Below are positions 51,703-59,288 of a stretch of DNA of 64,000 bases, piece by piece. Both the position numbers and the translations under genes were made by a program. Source of the DNA: Sulfitobacter sp. S190 (GTDB lineage: Bacteria; Pseudomonadota; Alphaproteobacteria; Rhodobacterales; Rhodobacteraceae); assembly GCF_025141935.1 (NCBI RefSeq), contig NZ_CP081120.1, positions 2,108,001-2,172,000 of the forward strand, written 5' to 3'. The notes beneath the pieces are model-generated. The model saw nothing but the letters and a program-made list of their open reading frames with translations. It was not told the DNA's origin and did not search any database. The first letter of the stretch is position 1; the number at the start of each line of letters is the position of its first letter.

Positions 51703-52701
51703 TCAGGTCATGTCGGACCAGTTCTGATCGAGGTATTCGGCAAGCGTCGTCTGTTTGGGCAGATCGAACTCCTCGACGATGGGCGCTGAATCCCATTTCG
51801 GCTGGTGGCTCGACACCAGATGGATCAACGCCAGAATGCTTGCCGCCGAGGGTGCCACGGGTTTCATCATCAATTGCCCCATCCGGGCGAACCAGCCGGG
51901 CATTTTGACCGCGCGCACAGGCCGATGCGCGTGCTTCGACAACAGCACCGCGACCTCCGCCCACGTCAGCCATTCCGGCCCGCCAGCCTCGATGGTCCGG
52001 TTAAAGCTCGCCTGTTTGCCGACTATGCCTGCCATCATATGGGCGACGTCGGTTGTCGCGATGAAGGCAGAGCCGTGGTTCCTGCCACCGGGGGCCAGCA
52101 TGATGCCGCGTTTGACAACCAGATTGCCCGCAAGGCCCTGCCACATGCGCATGAACCCGTAGGGCCGCTTTGTGGTCGCATGAGGATGAGCGGACTGCGC
52201 CTGCACGGCCCCTGTCATCACCATCCACACATCCATAAACGCCGGATTGCGAACGATGGTGGCCGCAATCGGCGAACGCTCTAGGCGCTGCTCGATCAAC
52301 CGTTTGCCTGCGAGTTCGGGCACAGTGTGCTCCTTGCTCCAGCTCGGGACCGAAGATTGCACCCAATGGCGCACGCCGGCCTCTTCGGCGGCGGAAATGA
52401 ACGCCTCGTAACCACCCGCGGACATTTTCTTGATCGACATGGTCTTGCCTGACGGAATGATCCCGTTGGCGGAGGATACGACCGTATCGATCCCTTCAAT
52501 CGCTTTCGCGAGACTGGCCCGATCCTCCAGCGACCCGACCGCGTATTCCAGGGTTCCTCCGGCACCTTCGAGGCCTTCCACCTTGCGGTTTGGATCCCTG
52601 ATCAGAGCACGTACAAAGTAGCCCTTGTCGAGCAGAATGCGGACAACTTGCGCGCCCACCTGTCCGGTGGCTCCGGCGACAAGAATGCGGTTTTCAGCCA
52701 T
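51703..52701 (-). CDS. NmrA-like NAD(P)-binding protein
   Basis: The product has 332 residues. The Rossmann loop ILVAGATGQVGAQVVRIL is at residues 5-22 and is followed by VRALIRDPNRK, which suggests NADP. VSSANGIIPSG and RHWVQSSVP fit atypical short-chain dehydrogenases of the NmrA/complex I NDUFA9-like type. It may sense redox or reduce a small molecule. The start (52701) overlaps the preceding gene by eight bases. Confidence 0.9.
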   Translation of the reverse strand: MAENRILVAGATGQVGAQVVRILLDKGYFVRALIRDPNRKVEGLEGAGGTLEYAVGSLEDRASLAKAIEGIDTVVSSANGIIPSGKTMSIKKMSAGGYEAFISAAEEAGVRHWVQSSVPSWSKEHTVPELAGKRLIEQRLERSPIAATIVRNPAFMDVWMVMTGAVQAQSAHPHATTKRPYGFMRMWQGLAGNLVVKRGIMLAPGGRNHGSAFIATTDVAHMMAGIVGKQASFNRTIEAGGPEWLTWAEVAVLLSKHAHRPVRAVKMPGWFARMGQLMMKPVAPSAASILALIHLVSSHQPKWDSAPIVEEFDLPKQTTLAEYLDQNWSDMT

Positions 52702-53425
52702 GTTTGATGGTCCTTTCGGTGGGTCCGGACACCCTTCGCCGATAGGCGGCGAATGCGGCCAGCACGTTGAGCAGAAGAAAATTCGGGACGACAAGGCTCG
52801 GCGCGAGAACCATTGGCCAATCAAGCATCACTTCCGAGGTGGGATATTCGGAGAACACGCGCATCGGGCCGGGCAGCCCCGTCTGTATGGCGATCAGGCC
52901 CGGAACGATGATGATCAGAACGCCGACGATGTGCCAAAGCCCGAGCGCGTCAGCGGAAATTCGACTGCGGCGTGCCTTGAAGAAAAGCCAGAGCGCAGAG
53001 AGCCCGAAGGCAAGATCGGTCACGCCGATGGCCAGCTCGACCTCCAACGGGAAATCCCCCTGAACCGTCTTGATCAGCGTCCCGACCGCCGCAATGCGCA
53101 GGGCTTGGATGGCGACGAACCAGTGGTCGGGCGTGGCAGCACACATGTCCAACAGCCCCTTGCGGACCATCGGAACCGTCAGCGCCGCAAAGCCGAGCGC
53201 GAACGGTACGACGGGAAGCCACAGACCGGGCAAAAGCGCCAGAAACCTGTCGCTCTCGTACACGCCATTCACAGCCATGATCGCGCTGGCGCTTGCCCAG
53301 ATTGAGAGGACGAACCCGACGATCAGCGCGGTGATGACCGCGGCAAACGACCGCGCCGTCAACCCCATCGCGCACAGGAAGCCGAGCTGTAGGCCAAAGA
53401 GGATCGGAAGGGCAGAAAGGGTCAC
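52694..53425 (-). CDS. Multi-pass membrane protein of unknown function
   Basis: This 243-residue protein has about seven hydrophobic helices (starting ALPILFGLQLGFLCAMGL). No family recognised. Its start overlaps the SRPBCC stop (ATGA) and its stop overlaps the NmrA gene, so it belongs to the TetR-linked operon. Confidence 0.8.
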   Translation of the reverse strand: MTLSALPILFGLQLGFLCAMGLTARSFAAVITALIVGFVLSIWASASAIMAVNGVYESDRFLALLPGLWLPVVPFALGFAALTVPMVRKGLLDMCAATPDHWFVAIQALRIAAVGTLIKTVQGDFPLEVELAIGVTDLAFGLSALWLFFKARRSRISADALGLWHIVGVLIIIVPGLIAIQTGLPGPMRVFSEYPTSEVMLDWPMVLAPSLVVPNFLLLNVLAAFAAYRRRVSGPTERTIKHG

Positions 53426-53898
53426 GACGATCCCTTTCCGGCATCGCCCTGCCCCATCACAAAAGCGCGCAAACCTTCAAGGTTGTCGCCGGCCACCTTG
53501 CTCAAGCGCGGTTTGATCAGGATCAGGTCCATCAAATTACCTAAGGGGCCGAATTTTGGTTCATACCCGATTTCAATGGTTGCCCTGGTCCTGCCCGGCG
53601 CCGTCTCTTCCACGCTCACAGTCGAATAAGCGTCGCGGATGGGCATCGTTCCCTCGTAAATCTCGACCGAGTACGAGGAGCCGTCGGTCCAGGCCGTGAC
53701 ACGCTCTTTCACATGGTTTTTGCCGTCCGCGAGATTACATTGACGTGCGGCACCGAGACCGGCGTCAGGCGTGCCTTCGATGATGAACGACTGCGCCACA
53801 TGCGGGCTGAATGCATCTACGGACCCGTAGCGGGCCAGAACGCTCCAGACGACATCCGGCCGCGCCATGATCTGCCCCGTTTCGCGCAGCAGCGTCAT
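53422..53898 (-). CDS. SRPBCC (START-like) ligand-binding protein
   Basis: The product has 158 residues. The opening (MARPDVVWSVLARYGSVDAFSPHV), GLGAARQCNLADG and the strand pattern TVSVEETAPGRTRATIEIGYEP match polyketide-cyclase/SRPBCC proteins, which bind hydrophobic ligands in a deep pocket. It is the first gene after the TetR gene, with a candidate TetR operator upstream. Confidence 0.85.
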   Translation of the reverse strand: MTLLRETGQIMARPDVVWSVLARYGSVDAFSPHVAQSFIIEGTPDAGLGAARQCNLADGKNHVKERVTAWTDGSSYSVEIYEGTMPIRDAYSTVSVEETAPGRTRATIEIGYEPKFGPLGNLMDLILIKPRLSKVAGDNLEGLRAFVMGQGDAGKGSS

Positions 53899-53957
53899 TG
53901 GTCCCGCCCGATTTGATGGCTCTTTGCATTGGTCCGGCTCACATTGGCCTCCTTTTC

Positions 53958-53977
53958 GAGAACATGTATTCTCTTAT
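53958..53977. promoter_or_regulatory. Candidate TetR operator upstream of the SRPBCC gene
   Basis: The sequence GAGAACATGTATTCTCTTAT contains an inverted repeat GAGAA-N6-TTCTC. A near copy of the whole 20 bases, including the TTCTCTTAT end, occurs upstream of the TetR gene. The shared symmetry and the two positions suggest one regulator binding both. Confidence 0.6.
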
Positions 53978-53990
53978 GGGTTAAAAATTT

Positions 53991-54557
53991 TTACGACAGG
54001 GCGGTCAGCGCCTCTTCGATGAACGGTTCGATGATCGCACGGTCCGCACGGGCGTGGGCGAGCGTGAACAGGCCCTGCAGCACCCCAACGTAGTAGGGCG
54101 CGAGTTGATCTGCCCGCGTCTGCGGATAACCTGCGGCCAAGAGAGCGGCGTTCAGACGCTTGCGCAGATCGCTCCAATGCAGATCGATGACCGCTTTGAC
54201 GTCAGGATCATCCATCGCAATATCAGCGGAGGTTCGTGCCATGAAGCAGCCGGTCTGACCAGCGCCAGACGCGGCCATTTCTGCCAGCTGCCGAAACGTC
54301 TGGCGAATGACATCAGGGGTCACGCTCTCCTCACTCAGAGCGCCGAAAAGCTGGGGGACGATTGTCTTCCGATAGTTTCGGAGGGCCGCGACAAACAATT
54401 TATGTTTGTCCCCGAATGCCGTGTAGAGCCCCTTCCGGCTGACGCCGGTGCCTTTGACCAGATCGTCATAGCTTGTCTCGCCATACCCCTTGGCCCAGAA
54501 CACACGCATCGCGGCGCTCAAGGCTTCGTCCGGATTGAATTCTCGTGTGCGTGCCAT
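53991..54557 (-). CDS. TetR-family transcriptional regulator
   Basis: The product has 188 residues. The N-terminal helix-turn-helix is clear (YGETSYDDLVKGTGVSRKGLYTAFGDKHKLF, residues 25-55), and the rest is helical with GCFMARTSADIA. It probably represses itself and the SRPBCC-to-hydrolase operon through the paired sites at 53958 and 54573. Confidence 0.92.
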   Translation of the reverse strand: MARTREFNPDEALSAAMRVFWAKGYGETSYDDLVKGTGVSRKGLYTAFGDKHKLFVAALRNYRKTIVPQLFGALSEESVTPDVIRQTFRQLAEMAASGAGQTGCFMARTSADIAMDDPDVKAVIDLHWSDLRKRLNAALLAAGYPQTRADQLAPYYVGVLQGLFTLAHARADRAIIEPFIEEALTALS

Positions 54558-54572
54558 TGGATCGACTCATTC

Positions 54573-54592
54573 GGGAATGCTAATTCTCTTAT
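54573..54592. promoter_or_regulatory. Candidate TetR operator upstream of the TetR gene
   Basis: GGGAATGCTAATTCTCTTAT matches the site at 53958 in 14 of 20 positions, including the terminal TTCTCTTAT. It lies 16 bases before the TetR start, a position suited to autorepression. Confidence 0.55.
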
Positions 54593-54609
54593 TTTGCATC
54601 GGTGGCACG

Positions 54610-54987
54610 ATGTCAACCCGCTCGACTGACGCGGGACGTACGCGTCGACTGATAAATGCACCCAAGATTCGAGCTAAACACCTGCCGCAGCACAGATTGC
54701 GCGAGCATATGCACATCATGAAACGGCGAGGCGCACGGGCTTTGCGCGATCAGGTCACGGCGATGGATGCCATAAACGTCGCTTATGGTGATGCGGGCGT
54801 TCCCATGCGTGCGTCAAAAGACTTCGGCGTCTTCGGGTGGAGCGCTAAAGCGGCGATGCTGTGCTTGGGGCCGGATGAAAACTATGCGGCGCTGCACAAT
54901 CCGGACTACGATTTCCCCGACGGTCTCATCCCGATCGGAAGCGCCATATTCGAGCGCATCGCAAGAGATCTCTTGGGAAGTGCCTAG
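54610..54987 (+). pseudogene. Remnant of an M20-family amidohydrolase/peptidase (C-terminal part)
   Basis: From about 54,780 the frame reads AGVPMRASKDFGVFG and then DENYAALHNPDYDFPDGLIP, matching the C-terminal SEDFG and metal-binding His segments of M20 amidohydrolases such as hippurate hydrolase. The upstream 380 or so residues, including the rest of the dimetal site, are missing, and the part before 54,730 is not recognisable. An ATG at 54610 could start a 125-residue product, but there is no sign of function. I call it a decayed fragment. Confidence 0.65.
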
Positions 54988-55048
54988 CGCTGCCCCTCAT
55001 CGGGCCAGCGCCCCTCCGCGATCAGCGGCACATGGCGTAGAAGCAACC

Positions 55049-56281
55049 CTACCGCGCCCGCACGAAGGCCAAAACCAGAACCATAAAGAAGAAAACAACA
55101 TTCAGGCTCAACAACGCCGCCACGAAAGTGTCGTTCAGCAGACCGTCGATCATCGGTAGCGTACTCTGCTCGGATCGCTGGAATGACAGCACCGAAAGTA
55201 GGAAACCCGACAGGGCCAGCGTGTCGAACCCCGCGATAAGATACAAAACACGTGACTGAACCCGCGATTGCGCCAATTCACGTTCCTGGATCGAAAACGA
55301 AATCAGATCACGCAGCCCGCCCGTCGAGGCGTTGATAAATTCGTAATCCTTGGGCAGATCCCAAAACGAGGACACCCCTTCGCACGCTTTTTGCAGCCAC
55401 GGCTTCAGATTGGCGCGGAAATCGAAAGCTTCCTGCTGATGACGTTGCAGCAGATAGAGCATCTCGTGGATGGCGGTGTGTTTCTGCTTCAGATCGCGGT
55501 GGTTCTTTGCCATCATCGGGCTGTCACCTTCGATCAGGACCTGACGCCGCCAGCGCCGCAGCGCAAACCATTCGTTCTGCATCCGCACCATGACTGACAC
55601 GAAATAGAATTCCTCGCCGTAGTCCGTTCGCTGAATAGCAGAATAACTCCACCCGCCATAAAGCCGCCACGTATCCTGGCTGTCTTGGGAAATACATCTC
55701 TCGGTCGCGTCCAAACCCTCCGACCGGAACTGATCGGCCACGACTGCGAACCCCGACACATCGGGCAGCCCCAATCCAAAGACCGTGTGGATTGGCGTGT
55801 TGAAATCCAACGATGTCTTTTCATCGCTGGTCATAGCGGATGCCTGAACGACGGCGGTAACGAACGCCTTGATGTCGGGCAATATTTCCTTGCGATACCA
55901 ATCCGTACCTTGGGCGAACTCATCGTCGGAGAACGTGCCGTTCAGCCCTGTCACCACACACAAGTCGCCCGAGTTCAACAAATACAGTTTGGAAAAATAC
56001 GCCCCCCCGCCCTCTGCCACATCCAGGCCGGGGATTGCGATGGACCATTCGGCAGAATGATTGCGCCTCAGGGCTTCGAAACACCTGGAGAATGCGGCAC
56101 CCGAAAAGTCATCCACTTCATCGCTCAACGCCACATCCGAGCGGTTGTCGCGCAAGATACGGTCGGGCGGTTTGGATGATTGGGTTGGCGCATTGATGAT
56201 CGCGCGCAGACGCAGGGCCAGATCAAGCTTTGACTTCGTCTTGATGCCAAGGGGATGAATAAAATACTTACTTCGTATCAA
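55049..56281 (-). CDS. Unknown protein with a C-terminal two-helix membrane hairpin
   Basis: I do not recognise this 410-residue product. Residues 1-320 are soluble with mixed helices and strands, then comes a helical stretch (FSIQERELAQSRVQSRVLYL). Two membrane helices follow at about residues 350-370 and 385-408, ending in ARAR-like basic residues. The soluble part would therefore be cytoplasmic. Its start lies inside the SET gene (14-base overlap), so the two are translated together. The layout of a large cytoplasmic region plus a short hairpin resembles some effectors of bacterial conflict systems, but that is only an analogy. Confidence 0.75.
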   Translation of the reverse strand: MIRSKYFIHPLGIKTKSKLDLALRLRAIINAPTQSSKPPDRILRDNRSDVALSDEVDDFSGAAFSRCFEALRRNHSAEWSIAIPGLDVAEGGGAYFSKLYLLNSGDLCVVTGLNGTFSDDEFAQGTDWYRKEILPDIKAFVTAVVQASAMTSDEKTSLDFNTPIHTVFGLGLPDVSGFAVVADQFRSEGLDATERCISQDSQDTWRLYGGWSYSAIQRTDYGEEFYFVSVMVRMQNEWFALRRWRRQVLIEGDSPMMAKNHRDLKQKHTAIHEMLYLLQRHQQEAFDFRANLKPWLQKACEGVSSFWDLPKDYEFINASTGGLRDLISFSIQERELAQSRVQSRVLYLIAGFDTLALSGFLLSVLSFQRSEQSTLPMIDGLLNDTFVAALLSLNVVFFFMVLVLAFVRAR

Positions 56282-56669
56282 GATAGGTTCCCAACCCTTT
56301 GGCTTTGTAAATCAACGGCACACCGTGTTCGAGGTAGTCGAGGGTAAATTCTTCACCCGCACGGATCGGCCTGCGCGCGCGCATCCACATGGTCGCGCGG
56401 TCGATTTCGAGATTCGGATCAGGGCTGTGGTTTATGAAGGAATAGGATGTCGAGAATGCACGGTAAAGCACGTGCGCATCCCCCAACCCGTTCCATTCCC
56501 CCGACAGGGCCTGCGGATGATCGTCCACGTTGACCACCTGTCCGTCCAGATGCCCCACGGGGTCTCCGGTTTCGTAGTCGTCACCGGCGAACAACCCCTG
56601 CCCCGATATCGCGCTTTGCGCGACATAGCTGCCGGAGATGTTGTTGATTAGGGGATGAGTGCGCTCCAT
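56268..56669 (-). CDS. SET-domain protein (putative lysine methyltransferase)
   Basis: The product has 133 residues, almost only a SET domain: AISGQGLFAGDDYETGD at the start, the SAM/lysine-channel motif YSFINHSPDPNLEI (NHS-x-x-PN), and the catalytic-tyrosine motif RAGEEFTLDYLEHG. SET proteins methylate lysines of proteins; bacterial ones are uncommon and their targets mostly unknown. There are no zinc-binding flanks. GGAG precedes the ATG. The stop overlaps the gene for the two-helix membrane protein, an obvious candidate partner or substrate. Confidence 0.85.
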   Translation of the reverse strand: MERTHPLINNISGSYVAQSAISGQGLFAGDDYETGDPVGHLDGQVVNVDDHPQALSGEWNGLGDAHVLYRAFSTSYSFINHSPDPNLEIDRATMWMRARRPIRAGEEFTLDYLEHGVPLIYKAKGLGTYLDTK

Positions 56670-56958
56670 CTGGGTCTCCGCTTGAGGGTGTGCGATCGCG
56701 CGACCGAAGGCTCAGGCTAATGCATTTCTGCCAAGGTGCAACCGATGCCTGAGATCAGACCTGAAAGGTCGTTACTCTGCCGCAGTCGCGCGAGACCGCT
56801 TTAAGAGCGAGGTGGGCGATGATAAAGGACTGCACCTCCTTCCAACGCCATCAAACGACAAGCGAGCAGAAACAACCCCTTTGAACTGTACACTCTCCCA
56901 AACCCTCGACCGGGTTCAGCCAGCGAGCGGTCACAGCAGCAGCCGCAAACCTTCGCAT
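56670..56958. other. Spacer between the SET gene and the cysG end
   Basis: This gap of 289 bases shows no convincing gene or terminator. A frame at 56801-57019 on the minus strand is cysteine-rich but overlaps the end of cysG and lacks a ribosome site. The promoter of the SET operon is presumably here. Confidence 0.6.
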
Positions 56959-58356
56959 CTACATAGCCGCCAAAGACCTCACATCTGAACCCTGATGCGA
57001 TGACATGCCGTAGGGCCAACGCACAAACAGCATCGCTTCGCCCACGACATCATTTGCCTCAAGCGTCCGTTTCAGATTACCCAGCGCGCATTTGAGCACG
57101 ACCTGCCCTTTACGCTGGGCTTTGGCAACGACCGACACGTCGAACGGAACATCTGGGTGGCGCGCCGTCAGGGAGGCGACGATCCGATCCGCACCGCCGA
57201 CCGCCATATAGAGCGCCACGCACATTCCCGGCTCGATATTGTTGATCGACGCGGGAACGCGGTAGCCCGTGCGGCGGTGGCCTGTCGTCAACACAACCGT
57301 GTCGATTTCATCGCGCTCTGTCAGGCTCATCCCCGCACTGGCCGCGGCCGCACAGGCCGCAGTCACACCGGGGACAATTTCCACCGGAATATCGCAGGCC
57401 CGCAGCGCGTCCATCTCCTCGGTGCTGCGTGCAAAAACCCCCGGATCACCGCATTTGAGGCGCACAACCCGGCGCCCGCGCTTGGCCGCGGCCACAAGCG
57501 TTTGCGTGATCTTCTCCTGTGGCCAACTGTGGCACCCGGGGGCTTTGCCGACATAGATGCGCTCGGCATCGCGACGGGCGAGTTCCAGTATCTCTGGGTC
57601 AAGCAGGCGATCATAATAGATCACGTCCGCCTCTTGCAGACGTTGCACACCGCGCAGGGTAATCAGGTCTTTGGCCCCCGGACCTGCACCGATAATGCTG
57701 ACGCTGCCGCCCGTTGTCGCACCGAATTCACCGGTGGAGATCGCCGTCTTGATCAGCTTGGCGGCCTCACGCTCGGACCCGCCGGTGAACATCTGCCGGG
57801 GCGTGTCATTGAATACCCAGCGCCAAAGATCGCGGCGCGCGCGCGGGCCAAGCCGCGCAGCAGCGGCAGACCGCAACCGCCCGGCAAGCGCTGCCAGATC
57901 GCCCAGACGCGGCTCCAGCGTTTCTTCCAGTTTCGTCTTGATCTGCCGGGCCAGCACCGGTGCTGTGCCTTCGGTGCCGATGGCCACAACGACGGGGTCG
58001 CGATCAACGATCGAGGGCGTGATCGCATCACACAGGTCAGGCTGGTCGACCACGTTGACCGTCGCGCCGCCCAATTTTGCCAAAGCATGCAGCGCCATGT
58101 CGGTGCCCGGACAGCCTGTGGCGATAAAGACGAGCGCGGTGTCCGCAAAGGTTCCGGGCGTGATCGCACCGGTATGATGGGTGATGCGGCCCGCCCTCTC
58201 AAGATCGTGCAGTTCAGGGTCCAGCGTCGCGGAACAGATTTCCACGCACGCCTCGGTCTTCAGGATCAGCCGCGTCTTTTGCGCAGCCTGCTCCCCGCCG
58301 CCCACGATCACAACGCGGCGGCCCGTCATTTGCAGGAACATCGGGAAGGTTTTCAT
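56959..58356 (-). CDS. cysG: Siroheme synthase (CysG: uroporphyrinogen-III methyltransferase plus precorrin-2 dehydrogenase/ferrochelatase)
   Basis: The product has 465 residues. The N-terminal 210 residues form the NAD-dependent dehydrogenase/ferrochelatase (RRVVIVGGGEQAAQKTRLIL, VFIATGCP). Residues about 215-450 form the methyltransferase (SIIGAGPGAKDLITLRGVQRLQEADVIYYDRLL, LKCGDPGVFARSTEEMDAL, IVPGVTAACAAAASAG). Together they make siroheme, the cofactor of NirB. It starts within the stop of the TrpD2-like gene (ATGA) and is the last gene of the nitrate operon seen here. Confidence 0.95.
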   Translation of the reverse strand: MKTFPMFLQMTGRRVVIVGGGEQAAQKTRLILKTEACVEICSATLDPELHDLERAGRITHHTGAITPGTFADTALVFIATGCPGTDMALHALAKLGGATVNVVDQPDLCDAITPSIVDRDPVVVAIGTEGTAPVLARQIKTKLEETLEPRLGDLAALAGRLRSAAAARLGPRARRDLWRWVFNDTPRQMFTGGSEREAAKLIKTAISTGEFGATTGGSVSIIGAGPGAKDLITLRGVQRLQEADVIYYDRLLDPEILELARRDAERIYVGKAPGCHSWPQEKITQTLVAAAKRGRRVVRLKCGDPGVFARSTEEMDALRACDIPVEIVPGVTAACAAAASAGMSLTERDEIDTVVLTTGHRRTGYRVPASINNIEPGMCVALYMAVGGADRIVASLTARHPDVPFDVSVVAKAQRKGQVVLKCALGNLKRTLEANDVVGEAMLFVRWPYGMSSHQGSDVRSLAAM

Positions 58357-59288
58357 GCGGTCAGACTCTCTCTGGGGTGGCGCGCCTGCCAAAGGGCATG
58401 GGCCATGGTTTCGGCTTCATCGATGCTGCACGCCGCCTTCAGCGTCCAAAGGGCGAGCGCGGCAGTACCGGTGATGGTGGCGATGGCAAAGGGATCATGC
58501 ACACGACCGTCCCAAAGGCCGCGCAGATCGACGGGATTGGCGGCGTCGTGGAGTTTGCGGGTCTGGTCGATCAACGATGGGGCGGGTTGCTGGATATGCG
58601 CACCATTCCGCAGGCCAAAAACCACTGTTTCCTTCGAGGGGTGGCGCTCGAATTCGCCGCCACCGCCCTTGATGATGCTGAGCGTGTCCTGACCCAGCAA
58701 GGCTGCCGCCTGCGCTTGCAAACTGCGATATGACGGGTGGAAAACGCCCTGTACCGTTGCCGGCGCGCATGACGGGTTCCACATGCGCAACACGGTGTTG
58801 AAACACGAACGCAGGCCAAACGTGTCGCGCAGCCCGAGCAATGCAAAGGCGGTGGGGCTGAGCGTCTCGAGTGGGCTATAGGTCACATTCGGCCCCGCCA
58901 GATCGAGTGCTTCGCGCAGCGAGGCTACGCTGGACTGGTGTGAATTCCACCCGTGCATCGATACGGTATACCCCGCCTGCCCCACCAGACGCGCGGCCAG
59001 CAGAAACAGCGGCGCGCCACGGCTGCGCCCTGCGGCATAGGACGGCCAGTCAAGATCCGCCTGGGGCAGTGTTCCGGTCACATGGGCACGCAGCGCGGCT
59101 GTGAATCCGGCGATCTCATCGGCCGTTTCCCCCCGCAACCGCATCACCATCAGCAATGCTCCAATCGCCTCGGGGGCGGCGTCCTCGCTCAAAATCAAAG
59201 TCATGGCATCGCGGGCTTCGGCAAAGGTCAGGCTCCGCGCCCGCCCCTGCCCGCGTGCGACGATCCGGACGAAGGGTGCGAGGGTCAT
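58353..59288 (-). CDS. TrpD2/YbiB-like glycosyltransferase-family-3 protein in the nitrate operon
   Basis: The product has 311 residues. It has the fold of anthranilate phosphoribosyltransferase: an N-terminal helical domain (EARDAMTLILSEDAAPEAIGALLMVMRLRGETADEIAGF) followed by an alpha/beta domain. The usual phosphate loop and anthranilate residues are altered (SMHGWNSHQS in place of the KHGNR-type segment). TrpD2 proteins bind nucleic acid or have no known reaction. Both ends are ATGA overlaps (with nasA and cysG), so it is a fixed part of the operon. Its role in nitrate assimilation is unknown. Confidence 0.85.
   Translation of the reverse strand: MTLAPFVRIVARGQGRARSLTFAEARDAMTLILSEDAAPEAIGALLMVMRLRGETADEIAGFTAALRAHVTGTLPQADLDWPSYAAGRSRGAPLFLLAARLVGQAGYTVSMHGWNSHQSSVASLREALDLAGPNVTYSPLETLSPTAFALLGLRDTFGLRSCFNTVLRMWNPSCAPATVQGVFHPSYRSLQAQAAALLGQDTLSIIKGGGGEFERHPSKETVVFGLRNGAHIQQPAPSLIDQTRKLHDAANPVDLRGLWDGRVHDPFAIATITGTAALALWTLKAACSIDEAETMAHALWQARHPRESLTA

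Noticed and set aside
56801..57019. 72-residue cysteine-containing open frame on the minus strand
   Set aside because: It overlaps the end of cysG, lacks a ribosome site and shows no recognisable domain.
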